Shown here: in pieces, positions 56,735-64,000 of the stretch
Layout of the letters: the number at the start of each line of letters is the position of its first letter
Numbering within the stretch: the stretch's first letter is position 1
DNA from: Macrophomina tecta
Lineage: Eukaryota; Ascomycota; Dothideomycetes; Botryosphaeriales; Botryosphaeriaceae
Direction of reading: 5' to 3'
Assembly: GCA_024180945.1 (NCBI GenBank)
Contig: JAKSGN010000036.1
Span: 868,001-932,000 of the forward strand
DNA length: 64,000 bases
The notes under the pieces: model-generated
Told to the model about the DNA's origin: nothing
The model's database searches: none
The model's input: the letters and a program-made list of their open reading frames with translations, nothing else
Made by a program: the position numbers and the translations under genes

Positions 56735-58460
56735 TCAACTCCTTTCGAGAAGCACAGCCGTGTCCCACGTGCAGCAGTTCATGTCAACATCCTCGCCTCC
56801 GAGGTCAGCCACGAGACAATTCACCGTGAGGAAGTGGAAGAGTAGGCGTTCACTGTTGCTGCGAAAGAGGCTGATGATTTGATGGAGCGAGCAACGATGA
56901 GACGGTAGGCAGGCGCGCCAGCAAGGTTTGAGTATGTGAGCTTCGCTGCTTCTTCCGTGATGCCCTTGGCCCACGATGGTGACTCCACATTTATTGTAAA
57001 GCAAATCCCGAAACATGAGAGGGGCATGAAAGAACGATGAGCATTGTTCAGGGCATGAACCTCTCTGAAGTGCCCTCGCGCAGAGTCTGAGCCTTTCGAG
57101 AAACTTGATGGCATTCGCTTTTTGAGAAGTAAAAGCCGTAATAATTTTAGCCACGAGTGAGTCTTGCGCCTTCAAAGAATACTCATCCTTGGTTTTCACG
57201 ATATCGTCTATGAGACCCTGGAGCTTTTGGGCTTTTCATTTATCTGGACAAGTTTCTGTGAGCGGCGCAAGTGAGCATTGTGCTTTTTAATTGACAGGAT
57301 CGTCATGCACTCAAAAGCAAATAATTGCAACTTACGAAATTAAAGGCTCAAGCTTTGTTGAAGGCCGACACACTCTTCCGGCAAGTGCGACTCGATGACA
57401 GCTAACGGGTTTTTGACGCCATCAATGGCGAACCAGAGCTTTACTCGCACATCCTCCTGGTTAACATAGTTGGAGATTTCGTGTGGTTCCCCAAATATAG
57501 AGTAGACGAGACCAGCGTTTTTACCAGAGAGGGTGCTCACAGCCTCCTCTCATGGAGCAAGGTATCCCCCATCTGGATTCTTCTGGTCAGCCTGATCGTA
57601 GGATATAAGCATCTGACATAAATTCTACAGACTTTCGCTTTGATACCGTTGTTATTAGAGCCGCATTATACAAAAACGCGAACGTTGGGCCGCCGCTTGT
57701 AAACGTGTGGTGAATCTTGAATGACAGGAATGCCCGAAGTTCGCGAACTTTTCATCCAGTGGTTCACGAAGCAGTTCTCGTTGACGGCGGGCGCAGTTTT
57801 CAGGTCAGGCTTTGCCGTTACACTCCGCATCCACTGGCTGCTGATAGATTGCAGGTAGAGGTCAAGACTAGAAACAATCTCTTACCTCATTGCACAGAGG
57901 AAATTTGCTTGGTCCAACAATGTGCTCCATCACACTGCTCGTAGGTGGCTCTGTGGCTTCTCCAGGGATTGGCGACTCCTTAGCGCCAGGAGTTGCGCAG
58001 TCGCGGTTGAACGAGGACAAAAATGCAGAGTAGAGGAAGCCCTTGCCGGCCTCATCCTTGAACGCATCCTTTCTCGAAGGATAATTTTGAGAATTGATTG
58101 ATGACTTAGCTCCAGAAGGGTAATTAGACTTGAAAAGTGCGCGTGCTTCAATCAACGCCGCAGAATCCGCCAGCGTTCTAATCCTCTGTCAGGGCGCCGT
58201 CACAAAATCTTCCTGGGGGTTTCCAACGCCGATGCCACAGGTGATCTTAGGAGCTTCAACGGGATGATCGCCGCGTCTCATGTGCATGTGAACATCGATA
58301 ACGTTGGACGAGGTACAGAGGGAGTTTGGCAAGGTAAGAGCATAATCATCGTCGATAGGGAGCATGAGGCAAGCAAGAAACCCCATAAGAACGAGCCACA
58401 GTACCGAGCCCCATATGAAGAGGAAGCAAGGAATGACTGCTATAGTTGGTTGGGCTGAGC
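56735..58460 (-). pseudogene. Possible decayed multi-exon gene of unknown family
   Basis: Several minus-strand stretches look like former coding sequence in shifting frames: 58155-57868 (ALFKSNYPSGAKSSINSQNY, then GKGFLYSAFLSSFNRDC), 57620-57340 (a frame with DQKNPDGGYLAP, a TGA where Trp would be natural, then STLSGKNAGLVYSIFGEPHE) and 57240-56735 (GLIDDIVKTKDEYSLKAQD). Plausible exon ends (CAATGAG|GTAAGA near 57886) exist. I cannot name the family, and the pieces may not be one gene. In-frame stops and frame changes argue against an intact gene. Confidence 0.3.
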
Positions 58461-60662
58461 TTATAGAAGTTCTTTAGGGTGGTAGCTTGCCTTCCCCTAT
58501 CAAATTTAGCACACTGGATGATTTACCGGTATAGCAATGAAATGGGGCATGAAATCTCACCAGAAACAACGAACACCTCCCCAGCCCGTCTCTCGGATTC
58601 GTAAGGTACGTTAACAGCAATCATCATCTCAAGTGGTTATCGTACCCATTTCCATTTGGCATGTAATTCTACGCAGAATCAAGGGCAGAAAAGTAGCTAC
58701 ACTGCTATGTTCCGGAAGTGCCATTTTGATCTCCTTGAAGCCGAGTCGGCTCCTTGATGATGTTTATTCTATGAGCATCAAGTGCATCAGTGATGTTGTT
58801 GATGAATGTCAGTCGCGTGGCTATCTCTTGATTGTCAGACTTAGCCGCACTCGCCTCCCGACGACCTATCCGAGGTAAGCGTGCGGATAGACCACCCAGG
58901 AATCAGTCTGGTCTGCCATGCTCTGCAGTTTGGAAGTGAAGGAAAATGTTCGAAATCATAGATCTTAAGCAACTTTTCGAGCAGTTCGAACTAGGGAGTT
59001 GTGTGGAGGAGTGATGACTTACTCGATGAAGTTGTTCCAACTATCTCAGAGACCACGACATGCAGAAATCCGTGGTTCAAGGATCCCCAGTTAGTTGCCG
59101 ACACCGTCAAACAGCTACTAATATCTATATTACACGCCTCCTAGTTGAATTGATTGAATCCTCAGTATGCCTGCTTAATCATTCCCATCACCGTCCTGGT
59201 AGTTTTGTATGAGTAAGGTGGTTTGTTGAACCATGCGTCTATGGTAGTATGAAATCAAGGTGTACCGATTGCGTACACCTATATCACAGGTCAGCACTTT
59301 GCCCCATGGCGGCGGTTCTCTTGCGTCTAGAATCGGCTCGGAGACCGCGGGCTTGATGATGGAGGCGTTGGTATAGATTTATCGCGGTTAAGCTCGTGTC
59401 AAGCGGAATATCACACGCCCAGGGCTAACATTCCGGCCCCCACAGCAGCAAGTTGAAGACAGGCGACGACAGCACAGCGGGGGCAGGATAGAGTCCAACG
59501 GCCCGGGATTGGGGCTCTCTTGTTTCTGAGCTTGATTACGTATCTCATTGCGCATTGAGCTCCAAAGCGGACCACGAGCAGAAGCTTTCTCCAGGAGCTG
59601 TAGGCAGACTCGTGCTATACTCACACAGTGTAAAACACATTCGGCATCATTGAATTGATAGAAACCAATAATTGTTCCGATGATAATATCCAACGCCATC
59701 GCATATGCCGGGATCTTAGTCATAGGGCAAAGCCGCGCCATAAGGATGGCCTTGAGTTAGCGTATCACCGGTACAACTGCCGACGCTCGCCTGCAACAGA
59801 CTGTTTGGGAGATTGGCGAGCATGGGATTGGGCAAAGTGGCTACGGTGGTTTGCGGTTTGATTTAGAGCCAAGGGAGAACCGGTTTGATTTTCCCAAGCA
59901 AAGTTGAAAACGGATGGAAGCCGGTCCCGTTCTCCTTCTGGCTAGTGGTACCGTTGAACCAGCAATTTATCATCCCGCATACGACGGACGCACAATGTGG
60001 AACATATGCACAGCAATGTTTAGGGCCGATAGCTCGTGTCTTTGCTGCTGCTGGAATCCATATCTGGGACTGCTGGTCATCGATGGGGAGACGTCTTCCA
60101 CCATGGAATGGATGCAGCGGAATGTTGTTGTGATGGCGGACAGCCGACGGCTGTGATGTCATAGACGCACATCCCCAAAAATACAGCAACCACAGCGGTC
60201 CACAAGTCATCTCGAGAGCGTGGGACCCCACGGAAACGGCCAGCCACGGGACAGCAGGTGTTGCAGCACCCCTGATCTCCGCGGCGGGCTTTGCAGGTGC
60301 AGGCGGCGGGCGTGGTGTTGGGCGCAGGCTAGCGGCTTGGCGCACGTGAGCAGCGTCAGAAGAATAGAATTCGTCGAGGATCAACTTTGCTGGTTGCAGT
60401 TAGAGCTCCTCTGCGCCTGCTTCACGATCCCCAGCTCCCAGAGCAGCTTGCAGTCCCAGCGACAGCCTCCCGTCTTTGCCTGCATCTCCAGCGTTCTCTC
60501 CGCCGCCGAAATCCCAGCCCCAGCGCGCTAGCCCGCCTGTTGTCCAGGATCGTCGCCGCCGCACCGCACAATTCTCACACGGACACGGTCCTTCCAACCT
60601 CCAACACACACCACCAATCGCGACCCACGACGCCGCACCACTGCATATCCCTCGCTATCCAA
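58461..60662. other. Gene-poor stretch and promoter of the GYF gene
   Basis: No gene is supported. Frames at minus 59388-59741 and 59863-60384 lack motifs. The last several hundred bases are C-rich and are probably the leader of the GYF-domain gene. Confidence 0.5.
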
Positions 60663-63600
60663 ATGGCTCCCTCCACATTCGCATCCGCTGCCGCGGGCAG
60701 CAATTCCACCGCCAACTCGACGCGTACCGACTCTGGCGGCGAATGGTCAGTACACCCGCCCCTCTGCCCGCCACGCGACATCCACCTCCACGCCGCGCGC
60801 CTGCCCAGTCGCTGTCCCCCGCTGCAGCGAGGCGCCTCAACCGCTTCCCTTCCCTTACATTGGTGATGCTGACGCTCCCAGGTCCCGACGCGCAAACGGC
60901 GCAACGCAAACCTTCCGCCGCTCCTCCCACGCCACCACTCTCTCCAACGCCCCCAGCACCAACGCGTCAAGCCCTGGAGTCTACGTTCCTCCCCATCGCA
61001 ACGGCACTGCCACCGCCGAGAACCGATACCCCAAGGACTCTCTGCTTTCGTTGTTCCGCCAGATACCTATCGACTCTGACGATGCACTGGAGGGGCTGTA
61101 CGCAGGAGGCTGGGAGCCGCAGTCTATGAACGGCGCGTCTGGAGGGGCCTGGGGTAGGAGTAGTGAGCAAGGCAAGGAAAACCCCCCTGGCCCGGACGTG
61201 TGCTGGGACAGAGAAGGCACCATGCAGCCGCTCAGTCTGGTTGATATGACAGAGGAGGAGAAAGAGGTAAGCCGTCTTCGCCCAGTGCTCCCAACCTGTC
61301 GAATTTTTTTTTCCTCTTGATTTCCCAATGCCACCCCTGGCTTCTCATTTATGCGCACACCACCGTCACGTTTTTCGGCAATGATGTAGCGCTGTTTGGA
61401 GGCTAGTAAATTAGAGGGTAACGTGTCTGCAGCATTTTTCCTCGTCTGTCAATTCGCCGCTCAAGATACCCAACCAGAACGCGAACAAGGACAATAACAC
61501 GAAGGATGGCTTGGGACGCAAGACTTCCGTCTCGCACGCCAATGGACCAGGTAATTACGGATTATCCTCTCCGACAACTAATCGCCCTGGCACACGCCGA
61601 CGCGACACAGGAGACGCCTATCCTTTCCCGTCCGCCGCCTCGCCGGCCACGAGCAGGTTCACTCAAGAATCCAACGCTGCCGTTCCGCCGCCTGCACTTC
61701 TACGCCGACGCACGGACTACAAGGAGCCCAGCGTTGGTCCAGCGGCTGGGCAAGAGGAGCGCGACAAGGACAAGACTCCAGGCGATCCTTCAGGCTCTCC
61801 CTTCGGCTTGAAGCGTAGCGCTACTGGCCCCTTCAGTGCGGGGCTTTCCGGCCCTTCTTCTCCGTGGAGTGGTGGACCGCAGAGTGCTGGATTTTCGCCA
61901 ATGGGTAGCTTCGGGAATTTCTCGCTTGCCACCAATACTGGCCAAGCTTCCACTCCGACGGACAAAAGACCGGGCATTGCAGCTTTACGTGGCGAGAGTC
62001 GTTTCAAGGGCTTGATGAACAAGGACAGTGCTGAGGATCTGCAAAGGACTTTGAGGGAGAAGGCGTCCATGAATAGTCTGGGCAGGGTGCCTGAGAGTGA
62101 CCAAGGCAGGCAGACTCCTTCATGGATGGAAGCTCGTGCAAACCGCCCTTTGAGCAATGACACCGATCCGTATGCCGAAGATGAGAACATGCGCTCTGGC
62201 AGCGCTGCTCTTGGCGGCGGTCAGGATACTAGCCCCCCGCGCCGCCAGATGACCGGCTTTGGCACTCCGCAGAGGCAGGACTCTCGGGACGAATCCGGTT
62301 TCTCGGCTTTTGGTATGACCACGGATAACACTGGTTTTAGCAGTTTTCTTCAGAGTCGCGATGCGTTCCATCACACTCCCCAGCACCAAGGTCCCCACGG
62401 CAACGAGCCCATGAGCCCCACTGATACGAACCCATACCAGAGCCCCCAGCACGAAAAGCATGAGTCTGAGGATGTTGACACTGATGGCTCTGATATCCAC
62501 AATGCAGCCCTCCCTGGCCTTGGCGGCTTCATGAATGATCCTGCAGGAGCTCCCGGCATGTCTTCTTTCGGTGGTATCGCCAACATGGGTCGTGTGTCAT
62601 CGGCCTACGAGGCTGCTGCCAGTGACCGTAGCCAAACCTCGAGCGTCGGTCCGAACAGGGGATTTCCCTCTCTTGGTGGACTGGCAGGTCTGCCTGGACT
62701 TGGCGGCTCTTCTGCTTGGCCTTCTGCTCAGCCTGCTGTTGGAACTCCTAACCGCGAACGCTTCAACCAGCCTTTCGGGGATAACAACTTTGGGTCTGTT
62801 GGCGAAATGCACTCTCCGAGTCTTGCGGGACTTGGCCCCAACAATCTCTATGGTGGTGGCTTTGGCTCTGGACTGGGAGGAACAGGCTCGATTGGTCGTG
62901 GCAGCAAGCTTGGATCCCTTTTCCCCACGGCCATGCAAGAGCAGATGCGGTCTAGCGAGCAGCCCAGGTTCGGCGGGGATGATGGCTCTACTGAGGGCGA
63001 TCGTCAGCATGCAAACTTCGGCAGGAATCCTTTGACGGGTAACAGGGAGACTGACAGTCCTTTCCGTGGTGGTCGTGGCGTATTCGATGAGATGTTGGCT
63101 AACAGCCTCCGCAATAACGAGGGAAATATCATGGAAAGCCTAGGTCAATTCGGATCTGCCACCACTGGTGCCGCGCAAACTCCAACGCTCGCTACCACTC
63201 AACAGCAAGGGCCCGTTGGCCAGCATGTCTCCCAGGGCTTGCCCGGCCAGTCTCAGCCTGTCAGCAGCTCCGCTTCCAATCAGCCTCCTGCAGCGCAGCA
63301 GCGTACGATGGTCATGCCTGATCGGATGAGATGGGTTTACCGTGACCCGTCTGGTAAGGCTCAGGGCCCATGGACCGGTCTCGAAATGCACGACTGGTTC
63401 AAGGCCGGCTTCTTTTCTCCTGAGCTCCTGGTCAAGAAGGAGGAAGACCCAGAGTTTGAACCTCTGGCTCAACTCATTCGCCGTATCGGCAATTCTCGTG
63501 AGCCCTTCCTCGTTCCTCAGATTGGCATTCCACATGGCCCGCCGTCCACTCAACCTGGCAACGCTTGGGCCAACGCCGGCCTGACTACAGGAGGTGCTCA

Positions 63601-64000
63601 GCCTCCGTTCCCGAACAGCTTCCCCAGCTTTGGCACTACTTTGACTGCCGAGCAACAGAATGCCTTGGAGCGCCGCAAGCAGGAAGAGCAGTATCTCATG
63701 GCTCGCCAGAAGGAACACCTCGCCCAGCAGCAAGTGCTTGTCAAGCAGATGCAGCTGGGTATGCACCCGCAGCAACTTCATCATCATTCCAGCGCTCATA
63801 GTTTGCACAGCCAGCCCAGCTTTGGCAGCATTGCTTCTCCAGGCGGTTACCAGCCGTCTCCTACCCAGGCCTCGATGCCCGGCATGGCTGGCTTCTTTGA
63901 TAATTCGTTTCGTGCAGGCGGCGCGTCGACTGGCCTTCCGCCGATCGGTGCGGGGGTCGAAGGCCTAAGCAGCTCGAGGGAGGATTTGCCAGCCATGTTA
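60663..64000 (+). CDS. GYF-domain protein (Smy2/Syh1-like), 5' part, truncated by the window end
   Basis: Model: join(60663..60745,60882..61266,61433..>64000). The frame stays open to the last base, giving more than 1010 residues. Introns of 136 and 166 nt use GTCAGT and GTAAGC donors; EW joins SRRANGATQTF, and MTEEEKE joins HFSSSVNSPL. The N-terminal 200 residues contain PGVYVPPHRNG and LSLFRQIPIDSDDALEGLY. A long Ser/Gly/Pro-rich region follows. A GYF domain lies near residues 775-835 (RMRWVYRDPSGKAQGPWTGL, EMHDWFKAGFFSPEL), with the W-x-Y-x-D-P-x-G and QGPW features. A Gln-rich coiled region follows (ALERRKQEEQYLMARQKEHL). GYF domains bind Pro-rich partners. Smy2/Syh1-type proteins act in mRNA fate and vesicle transport. 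The C-terminus lies outside the window. Confidence 0.88.

Noticed and set aside
59863..60384. Minus-strand frame of 173 codons
   Set aside because: No motif, and it overlaps the probable promoter and leader of the GYF-domain gene.
1..64000. tRNA genes, CRISPR arrays, telomere repeats and complete transposons
   Set aside because: Scanned by eye for B-box-like GGTTCRANYCC, regularly spaced direct repeats, TTAGGG arrays and long terminal repeats; none found. A dedicated tRNA and repeat search would be decisive.

Overview
The window looks like nuclear DNA of a filamentous ascomycete (Pezizomycotina; a Dothideomycete or relative is a guess). Protein genes are split by short GT..AG introns, mostly 46-85 nt, with YAG or AAG acceptors. 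A single isolated 5S rRNA gene sits outside any rDNA array. Gene content is typical: a SAT4/PTH11-type rhodopsin-like membrane protein, an A-T-TE NRPS-like enzyme, sterol C-22 desaturase (ERG5), Fis1, Spc24 and a RING-H2 ligase with an N-terminal zinc ribbon. All gene models below were built by hand from splice signals, frame closure and family motifs. Exon sums divide by three in every complete model.

The window has two unlike parts. Positions 1 to about 26.4 kb are gene-poor and accessory-like. They hold a small secreted protein candidate (3.2-3.5 kb, minus), an eight-exon SAT4-type membrane protein (6.9-8.4 kb), the 5S rRNA gene (10.7 kb), a decayed DHA2-type MFS transporter (11.5-12.2 kb), a decayed SNF2 helicase (12.9-13.7 kb), a C2H2 protein (15.1-16.2 kb), a ketopantoate-reductase-like enzyme (19.6-20.7 kb) and a convergent A-T-TE NRPS-like gene (21.6-24.7 kb). 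The last three genes, with the MFS relic, resemble a small and partly eroded secondary-metabolite locus. A diverged dispersed repeat and several 16-22 bp poly-A/T tracts occur in this part.

From about 26.4 to 55.5 kb the window is a dense core region. It has three same-strand genes of unknown function, a DUSP/STYX-like pseudophosphatase candidate, a 954-aa low-complexity protein with a SUMO-interaction-like motif, ERG5, a secreted serine beta-lactamase-family protein, an F-box/leucine-rich protein, the RING-H2 ligase, FIS1 and SPC24 (divergent, 278 bp apart), and a second F-box protein. From 55.5 to 60.6 kb there is another gap with traces of a decayed gene. The window ends inside a long GYF-domain protein gene that runs off the right edge.

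The most interesting items are the NRPS-like enzyme, whose thioesterase nucleophile position is Cys and not Ser, with its likely partner reductase and transcription factor; the hand-found small secreted protein; the phosphatase-like protein with Lys where the catalytic Arg should be; and the tiny exons in FIS1 and the SAT4-type gene.
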